Shown in pieces: positions 33,488 through 43,264 of a stretch of DNA of 64,000 bases. Position 1 is the first letter of the stretch. Each line of letters starts with the position of its first letter. The stretch spans positions 1 to 64,000 of the forward strand of contig CAWDKQ010000007.1 of NCBI GenBank assembly GCA_963802915.1, in the 5' to 3' direction. Position numbers and translations under genes: made by a program. The DNA is from JAICMB01 sp963802915. Lineage in GTDB: Bacteria > Acidobacteriota > Terriglobia > Bryobacterales > Bryobacteraceae. A model generated the notes under the pieces. It was given only the letters and a program-made list of their open reading frames with translations, was not told where the DNA came from and searched no databases.

Positions 33488-35965
33488 ATGGAATCCGTTT
33501 GGCGCGATCTGAAATACGGCCTTCGTACTTTAGGCCGCAATCCTGGTTTTACCGCAGTCGCAATTCTTTCCCTTGGTCTGGGCATAGGCGCGAACACCGC
33601 GATTTTCACTCTTACCAACGCAGTGTTCCTGAATCCGTTGCCGGTTTCCGATCCGGCTCGCGTGATCGAAGTTTATACGGTGGATCACGCCACCACGACA
33701 ACGGCGGCCAATCTGGTTCGCACGCCTATGTCTTTCCCGAATTATAGGGATTTTCGGGACCAGAATGACGTCTTTTCGGGCACCGTCGCCTACACCTTCT
33801 CGGGCGTAACGCTGACGGGTCGGGGCGACCCGAAGCCGCAAGGCGCGATGCTCGTTTCGGCGAATTATTTCGATGTTCTAGGCGTAAAACCCGCGATCGG
33901 GCGGACGTTCTTTCCCGACGAAGACCAGAAGGACGGCGGGAACAACGTCACGGTCCTGAGCCATTCCGCATGGATGACTCTTTTCGGCGGCGATCCGTCG
34001 GCAGTCGGCAAAACGGTCGAGTTCAATTCCGTTCCATATACTGTGATCGGGGTCGCGCCGCCGGATTTCAAAGGCACAGTCACGGTAGCTAACGACAATC
34101 TCGCGTGGATTCCAATCAGCATGCATGCGCAGGTGCTTCCCGGTCCACTCGAACCGTTATTCAATTACCGCCGTATGCGCATGATCAACGTTTTCGGGCG
34201 TCTGAAGCCAGGCGTGCCGCAAGGTCAAGCCGAGGCTTCCCTGAAAACGATCGCGGCGAGATTGGAACGCGAATATCCGGCCGACAATCGCGGGCGGAGC
34301 ATCGAATTGTCATCACTCGAAGACGCCGCACTGGGATTCTTGCCTCGCGACCAGATGGTTTTAGCCAGCATTGCGCTGACCGCGGTGGTCGGACTCGTGT
34401 TGCTGATCGCTTGCGCCAATCTCGCGAACCTTCTGCTGGCAAGATCGGCCAAACGGGCGCGCGAGATGGGAATTCGCACCGCTCTCGGCGCGGAACGAAG
34501 CCGCCTGGTCCGCCAACTCCTTACGGAGAATCTACTGTTGTCGCTCGCGGGTGGTGTGTGCGGATTACTGATCGGGCTCGGCGGATCGAAATTGCTATGG
34601 TCTTTCCGGCCCTCCTTTCTCGGGAGGAACAGCATCGCGATTCAGCTCGACTGGCGTGTTTTTGCCTTCACGGCCGCCATCACGCTTACCACCGGCATAC
34701 TATTCGGCCTGGTGCCGGCGCTGCGATCCTCGCTCTCCGATTTGAGCGAAGTTCTGAAGACGGGTGGTCGAGGAGGAACGGAATCCTTCGCGCGCAGTCG
34801 TCTGCGAAGCTCTCTGGTGGTCGGCGAAGTTTCGCTCGCACTGGTGGCTCTGGCCGGCGCCGGACTATTCATACGCAGCATGGACCGGGTGCAGAAGATC
34901 GATCCCGGATTCGAAACACGGAATCTTTTCCAATTCAGTTTCGACATCGCTCCGCAGCTCTACACTCCTGAAAAGGGTCGTGAGTTTTTCCGATCTGTGC
35001 TGAGCAAGGCAACCGAAACGCCTGGAGTTCGAGCCGCCGCGCTCGCTTCAGCGACGCCATTGGGCAATGGTGGAATTCTTAGCACCGTGTTCGCTGAAGG
35101 GCAGGATACCGGCACAAATCCGCACGGCACGCTCATCCTGTCGAGCAACGTCTCGCCCGGTTACTTCAACACCTTGCGCATTCCGCTCCGGGAAGGTCGC
35201 CTCTTTACGGAGTTTGATCGCCAGGGATCGGCTCCGATCGCCGTGGTCACCGAGGCGATGGCGCGCCACTTCTGGCCCGGCGAGAGCGCCATCGGCAAGC
35301 GGTTTCGCTTCGTAAAAGAATCTCAGTTTTACCAAGTCGTGGGCGTCTGCGCCAATGCCGTGACGTTCCAGTTGGGCGAACAACCCCAACCCGTTGCATA
35401 TATTCCGCTCGACCAGGCTTATGTCACGGCATTGACGATCCTGGTGCGGACGGATGGATCGCCGGCGGCGGTGCTGCCCTCTGTTCTGAAGCAGGTGCAG
35501 TCGCTGAATACAAACCTCGCGTTGACGAACGCCTCGACGATGGAAACAGTGCTGTCGCAAGGTTTGTGGGCGCCGCGAATGGGCGCAGCCCTCTTCGGAA
35601 TTTTCGGACTGCTCGGCATGCTGCTCGCGTCTATTGGGATCTACGGAGTAATGGCCTTCATGGTGGCGCAGAGGACGAATGAGATCGGATTGCGGATGGC
35701 GCTGGGAGCGCGTCCGGCCGATGTTCTTCGACTTGTGATAGGGCAGGGAATGCGATTGGCCGCGGCCGGTATCGTTCTTGGGATAGCCGGCGGACTCGCC
35801 ATCACGCATCTCATGTCCAGCCTGCTGTTCGATGTTCCGTCATACGATCCAGTCACATTTGGTGGAGTGACGCTGCTGATAGCTGTTGCGGCTTTCTTGG
35901 CCGGATGGTTGCCTGCAAGACGCGCCGCGCGAATCGATCCGCTCGCGGCATTGCGGCAGGATTGA
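33488..35965 (+). CDS. ADOP-family orphan ABC permease
   Basis: An 825-aa permease of the same duplicated MacB/FtsX layout as the gene at 29731-32196: N-terminal helix FTAVAILSLGLGIGANTAIFTLTNAVFL, first FtsX module (TAVVGLVLLIACANLANLLLARSAKRAREMGIRTALGAERSRLVRQLL), second near FGLLGMLLASIGIYGVMAFMVAQRTNEIGLRMALGARPADVL, and the DPLAALRQD ending. Ribosome site GTAGGAC precedes ATG 33488. No ATPase partner is encoded nearby. It starts 43 bases after the GAF-ANTAR gene on the same strand, so they may be cotranscribed. Confidence 0.93.
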   Translation: MESVWRDLKYGLRTLGRNPGFTAVAILSLGLGIGANTAIFTLTNAVFLNPLPVSDPARVIEVYTVDHATTTTAANLVRTPMSFPNYRDFRDQNDVFSGTVAYTFSGVTLTGRGDPKPQGAMLVSANYFDVLGVKPAIGRTFFPDEDQKDGGNNVTVLSHSAWMTLFGGDPSAVGKTVEFNSVPYTVIGVAPPDFKGTVTVANDNLAWIPISMHAQVLPGPLEPLFNYRRMRMINVFGRLKPGVPQGQAEASLKTIAARLEREYPADNRGRSIELSSLEDAALGFLPRDQMVLASIALTAVVGLVLLIACANLANLLLARSAKRAREMGIRTALGAERSRLVRQLLTENLLLSLAGGVCGLLIGLGGSKLLWSFRPSFLGRNSIAIQLDWRVFAFTAAITLTTGILFGLVPALRSSLSDLSEVLKTGGRGGTESFARSRLRSSLVVGEVSLALVALAGAGLFIRSMDRVQKIDPGFETRNLFQFSFDIAPQLYTPEKGREFFRSVLSKATETPGVRAAALASATPLGNGGILSTVFAEGQDTGTNPHGTLILSSNVSPGYFNTLRIPLREGRLFTEFDRQGSAPIAVVTEAMARHFWPGESAIGKRFRFVKESQFYQVVGVCANAVTFQLGEQPQPVAYIPLDQAYVTALTILVRTDGSPAAVLPSVLKQVQSLNTNLALTNASTMETVLSQGLWAPRMGAALFGIFGLLGMLLASIGIYGVMAFMVAQRTNEIGLRMALGARPADVLRLVIGQGMRLAAAGIVLGIAGGLAITHLMSSLLFDVPSYDPVTFGGVTLLIAVAAFLAGWLPARRAARIDPLAALRQD

Positions 35966-36047
35966 GCTGCACAATTCGAGGGAAGCTGCGATCCCCGGAC
36001 CAATGCCTTTGATCGTGTGCGGTGCCAGCGGCCGCGCGGTCACGATG

Positions 36048-36204
36048 TCAAATTTTATCGATTTCGAGCGTCAGGAAGTCTCCTGTCTCGAAGGTCAGGT
36101 TCGGAATCAGCCGATGCTCGTCCCACGCGATTGCAAGTAACGACTTATCGACATCGATCGTGCGGCGATCGAGGATTGCGGTGCCGAACGATGCGTTTGC
36201 TGGC
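36048..36204 (-). pseudogene. Unidentified C-terminal gene remnant
   Basis: Downstream of vapC on the same strand, one frame stays open from just after the vapC stop to TGA 36048. It reads as a coherent protein tail (ASFGTAILDRRTIDVDKSLLAIAWDE ... TGDFLTLEIDKI) but has no start codon near a ribosome site. It looks like a decayed 3' fragment; I do not recognise the family. Confidence 0.3.
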
Positions 36205-36672
36205 TCATTTCAAGTTCGCGTTTTTCCTAGGCGCAAAAATCTCGATCGTTGGAAAATAAGTTCGGTAGCGAGCAGCATCGCGCGTAAGGAGGGCGAGCGC
36301 TTCGACAGCTGCGTGCGCGCCTACATAGAAATCGGGCAGGATCGAGGTGCGGGCACCTCCGCGGCGACGATACCGCAGAAAGCACTTGCCGGCCAGGAAT
36401 CCCGCCTCCCAGGGAAGCGGTTCGCGTTGATAAATCGAACCTGGGAGGGCGTTGTCTAGAGCCTCAATCGTCGTGAATCCAATCGAAACTTCGGCATAGA
36501 TGATCGGATTCACGATTAGCGCTGTGTGTTCAGCGACTTCGGCAAGCGCGTTGGTCGACCACTCTCCCCAATTCGGATCGTCGGTGGCGACATCTAGTAG
36601 CACATTACTGTCCACCAGCACACCCCGGCAACCGCTCAGGCGCGCCCGTAAGTCGGGGAGGACCGATTTCAC
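36205..36672 (-). CDS. vapC: PIN-domain toxin, VapC type
   Basis: A 155-aa ribonuclease toxin of the PIN fold. The acidic active site is present: Asp21 (VDSNVLLD), Glu61 (YAEV), Asp114 (SILPDFYVGAHA) and a fourth Asp in LLTRDAARYRTYFPTIE. VapC enzymes cleave specific tRNAs or rRNA when freed from the antitoxin. Its ATG overlaps the antitoxin stop by 4 bases, the classic toxin-antitoxin layout. Confidence 0.93.
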   Translation of the reverse strand: MKSVLPDLRARLSGCRGVLVDSNVLLDVATDDPNWGEWSTNALAEVAEHTALIVNPIIYAEVSIGFTTIEALDNALPGSIYQREPLPWEAGFLAGKCFLRYRRRGGARTSILPDFYVGAHAAVEALALLTRDAARYRTYFPTIEIFAPRKNANLK

Positions 36673-36929
36673 TTGGTCCGCTTTGTGCGGTGGGTCTCAC
36701 CACGAGTAAGCGCAAGGATCTCATCCGTGCTCATACGTGTATCCGTGCTTCCGCGAAGACGGTCAACGGCCAGTCGCCCCCTGGCGCCCTCACCGGGCTG
36801 GGTCTGGGCCTTGCGGATGCACGCGTGGTCTCCGGCCAGCTCAAACTCCACCTTGGTATTGGGTAGGAGGCCGAGACGATTACGGATCTCCTGAGGGATC
36901 GTGACTTGCCCTTTGCTGGTGATCTGCAT
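36669..36929 (-). CDS. vapB: AbrB/MazE-type antitoxin
   Basis: An 86-aa DNA-binding antitoxin. The swapped-hairpin AbrB/SpoVT motif MQITSKGQVTIPQEIRNRLGLLPNTKVEFEL occupies the N terminus; the C-terminal tail (STDTRMSTDEILALTRGE) should bind and neutralise the PIN toxin. Such antitoxins repress their own operon; an ATTAC/GTAAT inverted repeat lies directly upstream. Confidence 0.92.
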   Translation of the reverse strand: MQITSKGQVTIPQEIRNRLGLLPNTKVEFELAGDHACIRKAQTQPGEGARGRLAVDRLRGSTDTRMSTDEILALTRGETHRTKRTK

Positions 36930-36933
36930 GGTA

Positions 36934-36950
36934 TTACTCTTACTTGTAAT
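36934..36950. promoter_or_regulatory. Candidate operator of the vapBC pair
   Basis: ATTAC (36934-36938) and GTAAT (36946-36950) form an inverted repeat just upstream of the antitoxin ATG, inside an A/T-rich stretch. The position fits autoregulation by the AbrB-type antitoxin. Confidence 0.35.
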
Positions 36951-36967
36951 TGTAAACCCTGTGATCG

Positions 36968-37462
36968 CTACGGATTCAGGATGCGATGCATGTCCAGCGA
37001 GGGCGGCGCGACCTTCGTCTGCGACAGCATGGCATGGATCTGTCCGCGATGATGCGTCTGATGATTGAAGAAATGCCCGACCGCAATCGGCGCGCTTTCG
37101 ACGTATGACGCTCCACGATTGTTCACATATGCAAACGAGCGCGACAGGAATTCCTCGTCTGCATTCGCGAAAAACGTTTCGATGCGTCTGTCTTCCTGGA
37201 CGCGAGCTCTCCGCAACTCGGCAAGATCCTCATAGAGAATCGTATCGAGTGGCGGAGTTCTATCGCCGCCGCCCTCGAATCGCGACATCCATATCCGATC
37301 TCCCAGGAGAAGATGATTCAAGAGTGCGTGAATGCTGCCGAACGACACTTCGCGAGTGCGCCGGTACTCTTCGTCTTCCAGGTCCGCGCACGCGGCGTAA
37401 ATCCGTTCGTTGGCAATGCGGTTATAACGCGCGAGCTGGCAGTACCAGTCTAAGAGATTCAT
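36968..37462 (-). CDS. DinB-family metalloprotein
   Basis: A 164-aa four-helix DinB-superfamily protein with predicted metal ligands His50 (LNHLLLGDRIW), His134 and His138 (HFFNHQTHHRGQIHAM). The segment YNRIANERIYAAC at the start and PPSLDMHRIL at the end are typical of this branch. Function unknown; perhaps a thiol-dependent S-transferase. It is not closely similar to the DinB gene at 28844. Divergent from the cyclic-nucleotide-binding gene. Confidence 0.92.
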   Translation of the reverse strand: MNLLDWYCQLARYNRIANERIYAACADLEDEEYRRTREVSFGSIHALLNHLLLGDRIWMSRFEGGGDRTPPLDTILYEDLAELRRARVQEDRRIETFFANADEEFLSRSFAYVNNRGASYVESAPIAVGHFFNHQTHHRGQIHAMLSQTKVAPPSLDMHRILNP

Positions 37463-37611
37463 GCGAACTAAGATAGCGTCAGATTTCTCAGAGGGTGCGG
37501 CGTATCACCCAGATCGGTTCCGGAGGCCTTTCAAATGACTCATGGCGTGATTACAGCTCCTGCCAGGCAGCTTGGCCACTGAACTGCCGAAGAGACGGAA
37601 TCGAGTATACG

Positions 37612-38058
37612 ATGCAACACGCTGCCGAGCATTTCGTCACCGGACTTACTGAACAACAACTGCGAATATTGGATTCTCTCGGGCACGAGACCGAATTCGC
37701 GGATAACGAACTGATTGTGAATGCCGGCGAAGAATCGAAAAGATTCTACCTGCTTCTTTCGGGCAGCGCGGCGGTTGAAGTGGCGAACGGATTTTGCACC
37801 ATCTTCGTGCAGGCATTGGAGCCCGGCGATGCGATCGGCTGGTCATCGCTGCTCCACAGTCATGAAACGCTGTTTCAAGTCCGGGCGCGTGAGCGTTGCA
37901 GGGCTCTGTGCCTGGAAGGAGCGGCAATCGCGAGACTCTGTCATGTAGATCCACAGCTCGGCGTGACGCTACTAGAGCGCGCGCTACGAACGGTCGCCGG
38001 GCGAGTGCGTGGTCTCGAAGAGCGACTGAGCGACTTCTGCGGTTTCAAGCGCTCCTAG
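37612..38058 (+). CDS. Cyclic nucleotide-binding domain protein
   Basis: A 148-aa protein made of one cNMP-binding beta-barrel: ILDSLGHETEFADNELIVNAGEESKRFYLLLSG and the phosphate-binding cassette region LEPGDAIGWSSLL, then a helical C-cap. It lacks a DNA-binding domain, so it is a sensor or partner module rather than a CRP-like regulator. I used ATG 37612; the frame is open to 37495 but that part is not domain-like. It lies just before an FHA-sigma54 activator, suggesting a shared signalling role. Confidence 0.85.
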   Translation: MQHAAEHFVTGLTEQQLRILDSLGHETEFADNELIVNAGEESKRFYLLLSGSAAVEVANGFCTIFVQALEPGDAIGWSSLLHSHETLFQVRARERCRALCLEGAAIARLCHVDPQLGVTLLERALRTVAGRVRGLEERLSDFCGFKRS

Positions 38059-38176
38059 ACCGCAAGTTTTCCCGGTTGTTTCCGCCATTCCTTTTTTAAT
38101 CAATACATTAATTAGAATTATTTGCTCTATTGACCCATTTGAGCCATACCGGGCGCGGTTTCGTATATACTCTGTT

Positions 38177-40120
38177 TTGGCACTCACGAAAGAGACGAAG
38201 GCGCCCGCGATTCCGACAATCGATGCCATCGCGGGTCCGCTCAAAGGCTCCAGCTTCGCGCTGGCACCCGGAGAGACAACTATCGGACGCGATCCTTCGA
38301 ATGTTGTGTCGATTCTGGATAGCTCGGTATCGCGATATCACTGCGTGATCCTGTTCGATGGTGTCCGATACAAAATCAAAGACCTGGACAGCCGCAACAG
38401 CACCTTCGTAAATCGCGTGCCGGTCAAGGAAAGCGCTCTCGACCCCGGCGACGAAATACGAGTCGGCAACTCGCTATTCGTGTTTCTTCCGGCTGTCGAT
38501 GACTCCACCGCGGGCTCCGGCTCGCTGCAACTGAACGACGAAACGCCGGCCGGCGGATCGACCATTGTTCTCCGCCGGGAGCAGGCGCGTTATTTGGCCG
38601 CGACGTCCGGGCGCGAAACTTTTCCGGTGACAGCCCGCCAAGTACGCGACTTGAACGTGTTGCTCAAGGTCAGCCGTTCGCTAAACACACTGGGGAAGGT
38701 TGAGGATATCGAACGTCAAGTGCTGGCATCAGTCCTGGAAGTGGCTCCAGCCGACTATGCGGCGATTCTTCTGGTTGAGGAAAGATCCACGGACTTCATG
38801 TCGGTTCTGGTCTTCGATCGCGCCACTGGCAAGGAATCTACTGCGCCCGTGAATCTCAGCCGCACGGTGCTTTCGCAGGTTTTGGATGAAGGGGTCGCCG
38901 TTCTAACGAATAACGTCGGCGACGATGCGGTGTACGATACCGCGGAGAGTCTGGTTCTTCCCCGCGTGAGTTCTCTGCTGGTTGTGCCGCTTGAATTCCT
39001 TGGGCGAATTCGAGGCGTCTTGTACCTTGATAGCCGCAACTCAGCGGCTCCTTTCGACGAAGACCTGCTGCAACTCGTTACGGCGATTGGCAGCATCGCG
39101 GCGGTGACGCTCGAGAATGCGCGTCAGTTGGAACTCCTCGAAAATGAGAATCGCAGACTCCAGGATGAGATTAATCTCGAACACGACATGGTGGGCGAGA
39201 GCGCGCGCATGCGGGAGGTGTTCCAGTTTGTAGGCAAGGTGGCGTCCAGTGACGCGACGGTGCTTATTCGCGGCGAAAGCGGGACCGGCAAGGAGCTGGT
39301 TGCGCGGGCAATTCACAAAAATAGCGATCGCGCCGCCAAACCTTTTGTAGCGATTAATTGTGCCGCTATAACAGATACATTGCTGGAAAGCGAGTTGTTT
39401 GGTCACGAAAAGGGCGCCTTTACGGGAGCATTCGGGCAGAAAAAGGGTAAACTCGAGACCGCTGAAAGCGGAACGGTTTTCCTGGACGAGATCGGCGAAC
39501 TCGCGCCTGCTCTTCAAGCCAAATTGCTGCGCGTCTTACAAGAGCGGGAATTCGAACGCGTAGGCGGAACGCGCTCCATTAAGCTCGACGTTCGTATCGT
39601 TGCGGCGACGAACAAAAACCTGGAAGAGGCCGTGAAGAATGGCGGCTTCAGGAGGGATTTGTTCTACCGTCTCAACGTCGTCTCAATCAAAATGCCCGCG
39701 CTGCGCGAACGCCGGGAGGACATTCCCCTGCTTGCGAGTTATTTCGCCGCCAAGCACGGAAGCAAATCCAAAAGGAACATAGCGGGAATTTCTCCGGCGG
39801 CGCGCGCCATCCTCTCGAACTACGATTGGCCGGGAAACGTGCGCGAGTTGGAGAACGCCATCGAGCGGGCCGTGGTACTCGGCTCGACGAACATCATTCT
39901 GCCGGAAGATCTGCCGGAGGAGTTGCTCGAAAAGCCGGCCTCATCCGGCGCGTCCGCCACTCGATACCACGAGGGAGTTCTCGAAGCAAAAAAATCGCTA
40001 ATCAACCGCGCCATTGAGCAGGCGGAAGGAAACTACACCGAGGCAGCGAAGCTGCTGGGCGTGCATCCCAACTACCTTCACCGGCTATTGACGAACTTGA
40101 ATCTCAGAGACGCCGGTTAA
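38177..40120 (+). CDS. FHA-GAF-sigma54 interaction (AAA+) activator
   Basis: A 647-aa enhancer-binding protein for sigma-54 RNA polymerase. FHA domain about residues 14-105 (ETTIGRDPSNVVSILDSSVSRYH), GAF domain about 165-315, AAA+ about 338-570 with Walker A GESGTGKE, the sigma-54 loop GAFTGA and Walker B TVFLDEIGE, and a Fis-type helix-turn-helix at the C terminus (YTEAAKLLGVHPNYLHRLL). FHA reads phosphothreonine, so it is likely wired to a Ser/Thr kinase instead of a histidine kinase. The only credible start is TTG 38177, without a ribosome site; a TATACT lies 5 bases upstream, so translation may be leaderless. Confidence 0.93.
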   Translation: MALTKETKAPAIPTIDAIAGPLKGSSFALAPGETTIGRDPSNVVSILDSSVSRYHCVILFDGVRYKIKDLDSRNSTFVNRVPVKESALDPGDEIRVGNSLFVFLPAVDDSTAGSGSLQLNDETPAGGSTIVLRREQARYLAATSGRETFPVTARQVRDLNVLLKVSRSLNTLGKVEDIERQVLASVLEVAPADYAAILLVEERSTDFMSVLVFDRATGKESTAPVNLSRTVLSQVLDEGVAVLTNNVGDDAVYDTAESLVLPRVSSLLVVPLEFLGRIRGVLYLDSRNSAAPFDEDLLQLVTAIGSIAAVTLENARQLELLENENRRLQDEINLEHDMVGESARMREVFQFVGKVASSDATVLIRGESGTGKELVARAIHKNSDRAAKPFVAINCAAITDTLLESELFGHEKGAFTGAFGQKKGKLETAESGTVFLDEIGELAPALQAKLLRVLQEREFERVGGTRSIKLDVRIVAATNKNLEEAVKNGGFRRDLFYRLNVVSIKMPALRERREDIPLLASYFAAKHGSKSKRNIAGISPAARAILSNYDWPGNVRELENAIERAVVLGSTNIILPEDLPEELLEKPASSGASATRYHEGVLEAKKSLINRAIEQAEGNYTEAAKLLGVHPNYLHRLLTNLNLRDAG

Positions 40121-40152
40121 GCCGGCGTCCCGCGAAATTGAATCCAAGTCCG

Positions 40153-43100
40153 CTACGGCGTGGTGACAATCGTCGTGAAGATCCGATTGTTGTTGGGATC
40201 GAGAGTGCTGATCGCCCCATCCATTTCCACGGCGACCGCTACAGGACCCGGAGGAACATTGGCCGGTACGACAACGTTGATCTGCCATAAGCCGATGAAG
40301 CCCGGAGCGACGCCGGAGTATTGAACCGTGGCATAGCCGCCGTTGATCACCACGCTTGGCAAGATCGAGGTCGAGAGGGCGCCTGTCGGCGGCGTCCCAT
40401 CGGGAGGAGCGCCCGAAATAACGCCCTCGCCAGTTCCATAGAGCGTGATGACGGAACCAGCCTTGGCAGGATGACTCGTGCCGTTCAGCGATCCATCCTG
40501 ATTTTGGGCGATCAATGCGCCGGTGCCGGTGGCATCGGCCGTAAACAGACCCGGCGAGTAGGGATCGATCCTATATTCCCCAGCCGAAAGAACCTGCCCG
40601 GTCGAAGTTCGAATCACGTCGATCTCGACCGGAGTTGAGCTTGCTGGCGTCGTAGAGGGAATCTGGAAATTGATCTGTGTAGGCGATGCGTAAATAATCG
40701 GCGACAGCACGCCGTTGACTACCACCTGCACGTCGCCCAAGGTGGTCGGCACGGGAATCTTCGAATTGGTAACGGTAGCGCTGCCAAAGGTGCTATTCGC
40801 ACTCGGCTTGACCGTGGCCAGCATGCCCGGAGAATAACGGGCAAAGTAATTCGCGGCGTTGCCGTTCGATCCGTTCGCATGATAATAGAACGCGACTCGA
40901 TTCGCGCCGCTCTCGGCGATGATCGGGTTCCCGAAAGAGTCCAGCGTCAACGCGACCGGTCCTGAATCGACAAACGTCAGGTTGGAATTAGGGCTCGAAA
41001 TCAGAAAATCGAAGCTTGGGAAGCGAACCACGCGGCCCGGGTTCGCGAACGTGTCCGCGACCCAGATCTCGGCGGTGGTTTTGTCCACGGCGATCCCTAT
41101 CGGATTCGTAAAATTACTGCCGGCCGCCGAGGTAAGAAAGAAGGAAGCCGGCGGATCGTTGCTCACGACAGTGACATTCGGATAGACCAGAACGCGGCTG
41201 TTCAGCGTGTCGGCGACATAGAGACGGTCGCTCGGATCCGTGGCAATACCGCGCGGGCTGTGCATTTCGTTGGTAGAAACAGTAATGAAATCGGGCTCTC
41301 CGATCACGGTAGTCGCAGACTGCCCGATCGTGAAATCCCCTCCCGTCGGTTTGCGGAAAAAAAGCACCCGATTCTGTGCCGAGTCGGAAACCGCTAAGTG
41401 CCCGGCTGTCGTGAATGCGATGCCCCATGGAGCGGCCATGGTTTGCGAACTCGCGTCGGTAATCTTGGAGCCGAAGCTCGTCTGGCCGATCACAAGATTC
41501 GCTTGTTGCATGCCGCCTGCTGTTTGGGCAAAAGGCTGCGGGAAGCGCAGGACGCGGCCATTACCGGTATCGGCGACCCATAGATCTCCGTTCCCATCGA
41601 CAGCGACCCCTTCGGGGAACGACAAATTGGAGGCGTTCAAGGATTGAGCGGTACCGCCCGGATAGTTCGGCACGCCCGTATAGAAATCCGGCTCGCCGAT
41701 GACTAAGTCGGCCTTTTGGCCGGACTGAACGTTGCGGGCGTCTTTGAATCCGAGAATGCGGTTGTTGAACACATCGGCCACATAGAGGTGCGGCACCGAC
41801 GATGCGGTATCGACAGCGATGCCGCCGCCGACGCTCTGGTGAAGAGAGTCCGCAAAGTCAAATTCCTTCCCCTCGATGAGGTTCAGGGAATTGTATTTGA
41901 AGTCGACTTGGCCCAAAACCCGGCTCGCCGCGAGAAAGAGACCGTTGACCTGTGGAATGTCCAGAACGCGGTTATTTCCGCTGTCGGAGATGTATAGGTC
42001 TGTTCCTAACATCACGCCGGAAGTGGGCGAGGCGAAACTGAGGTCGGTTGGCTGCGGCAAGCCGGCATTAGCCGAACTGGACGCGAAATCGGGCTGCCCA
42101 TAGACCTTGGTAGCGGTCGGCGATGGCACCGCCGTTGTTGCGGCCGGCCATTGGCTGTATGGAGCGTATTGGAGAATGCGGTTGTACGAGGTATCGATAA
42201 TGAATGGACTGTCGTTCGCAAAGAAGATCCCGTTCGCCGCGCCGATCGTATTTTGGCTCACCGGCGGAGGATTCCCGACCCGCGCTCCCATAACTCGTGA
42301 AGCCGCCTCTCCAGTGGAGAACGGAGGTACGTAGACGAGCACGCGGCTCACATTATCGCCAACAAACAACTGACCCTCCGGACTGAACGCCAAGGCGCCG
42401 GGCTGGTTCAGCGTGCCTAACGATGCCTGGTTGAAGCCGGAGGGAATGGAAGTCGTTACAAAATCGGGTTGGCCAAGCACGGTGTCTGCTGCCGGATCGA
42501 ATTTTTGGCCCGAGGCAAGCGACGCAACCGGATAGCGGAGCAGGCGATTGTTCCCTCCATCCGAAACCCATAAGTTGCCATTACTATCGAAAGCAAATCC
42601 CACGAGTTGGTTGGCCAGCGAAAGCGTAGTAGCTGAGGCTCCGGCGGCGGACGCCTGATTGGCGCTGCGGCTGTTCAGATCCTTCTGGCCAAGAACCATG
42701 TCGATGGACAAAAGCTGGGAGGTTTGCTGGAAAGGGGTGGGATAGCGCACGATGCGGTTATTGCCCGAATCCGCGACATAGAGATTGCCGCTCTTATCCA
42801 CGACCAGCCCCGAGGGTGCCGCCAGGCCCGTAGTCAGATCCGTACCGGGCCCTTTCGCATAGGTGGTAAAAAAATCGCGCTGTCCGATCACCAGATCGGC
42901 GTAAGCTCCGGTCTGAAACGCGCTGGCGTTTTTCCAGGCTAGAACGCGATTGTTGAGAGTATCGGCCACATACACGATCGCCGGCGTGACCGAAGTATCG
43001 ACAGCGACAGCTTCCGGGAAGAATAGTTCACGCCCCTCCACCAGGTTGGGGGCTACTTCGGTAATGGTTCCGCTTTGTTGCAAAGATGGCTGACCCACCG

Positions 43101-43197
43101 TCCGCGAAGGGAGGGTGTTGAAGACAGTTTGCGCAGAGACCAGGTGCGCGGCGGCAATAGCCACACCGCAAGCGAGAAAGGATTTAGAATGTTTCAT
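40153..43197 (-). CDS. Secreted NHL-repeat protein with Solibacter C-terminal domain
   Basis: A 1014-aa exported protein: signal peptide KHSKSFLACGVAIAAAHLVSAQ, then many NHL-type propeller blades, each with motifs such as GLVVDKSGNLYVADSGNNRIVRY or GVAVDGNGDLWVADTGNGRVLRF, and a C-terminal domain of about 215 residues (GDVQVVVNGVLSPIIYASPTQINFQIP ... GLWQINVVVPANV) of the TIGR03437 type that is known from Solibacter. ATG 43197 has a GGAG site. Propellers of this type bind ligands or sugars; the C-terminal domain may be a sorting signal. Confidence 0.92.
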   Translation of the reverse strand: MKHSKSFLACGVAIAAAHLVSAQTVFNTLPSRTVGQPSLQQSGTITEVAPNLVEGRELFFPEAVAVDTSVTPAIVYVADTLNNRVLAWKNASAFQTGAYADLVIGQRDFFTTYAKGPGTDLTTGLAAPSGLVVDKSGNLYVADSGNNRIVRYPTPFQQTSQLLSIDMVLGQKDLNSRSANQASAAGASATTLSLANQLVGFAFDSNGNLWVSDGGNNRLLRYPVASLASGQKFDPAADTVLGQPDFVTTSIPSGFNQASLGTLNQPGALAFSPEGQLFVGDNVSRVLVYVPPFSTGEAASRVMGARVGNPPPVSQNTIGAANGIFFANDSPFIIDTSYNRILQYAPYSQWPAATTAVPSPTATKVYGQPDFASSSANAGLPQPTDLSFASPTSGVMLGTDLYISDSGNNRVLDIPQVNGLFLAASRVLGQVDFKYNSLNLIEGKEFDFADSLHQSVGGGIAVDTASSVPHLYVADVFNNRILGFKDARNVQSGQKADLVIGEPDFYTGVPNYPGGTAQSLNASNLSFPEGVAVDGNGDLWVADTGNGRVLRFPQPFAQTAGGMQQANLVIGQTSFGSKITDASSQTMAAPWGIAFTTAGHLAVSDSAQNRVLFFRKPTGGDFTIGQSATTVIGEPDFITVSTNEMHSPRGIATDPSDRLYVADTLNSRVLVYPNVTVVSNDPPASFFLTSAAGSNFTNPIGIAVDKTTAEIWVADTFANPGRVVRFPSFDFLISSPNSNLTFVDSGPVALTLDSFGNPIIAESGANRVAFYYHANGSNGNAANYFARYSPGMLATVKPSANSTFGSATVTNSKIPVPTTLGDVQVVVNGVLSPIIYASPTQINFQIPSTTPASSTPVEIDVIRTSTGQVLSAGEYRIDPYSPGLFTADATGTGALIAQNQDGSLNGTSHPAKAGSVITLYGTGEGVISGAPPDGTPPTGALSTSILPSVVINGGYATVQYSGVAPGFIGLWQINVVVPANVPPGPVAVAVEMDGAISTLDPNNNRIFTTIVTTP

Positions 43198-43264
43198 TTG
43201 CTCCGACCAAGAGCGCCGACGCGGAGGGCACTCGTTTATAAATATCACATCGGCAGGAGCCGGA

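Noticed and set aside
36048..36204. Functional gene downstream of vapC
   Set aside because: No start codon with a ribosome site and only about 50 residues; recorded as a remnant.
38130..38171. Standard sigma70 promoter TTGACC...TATACT
   Set aside because: Spacing is 30 bases, far from 17; only the -10-like element is kept as a note.
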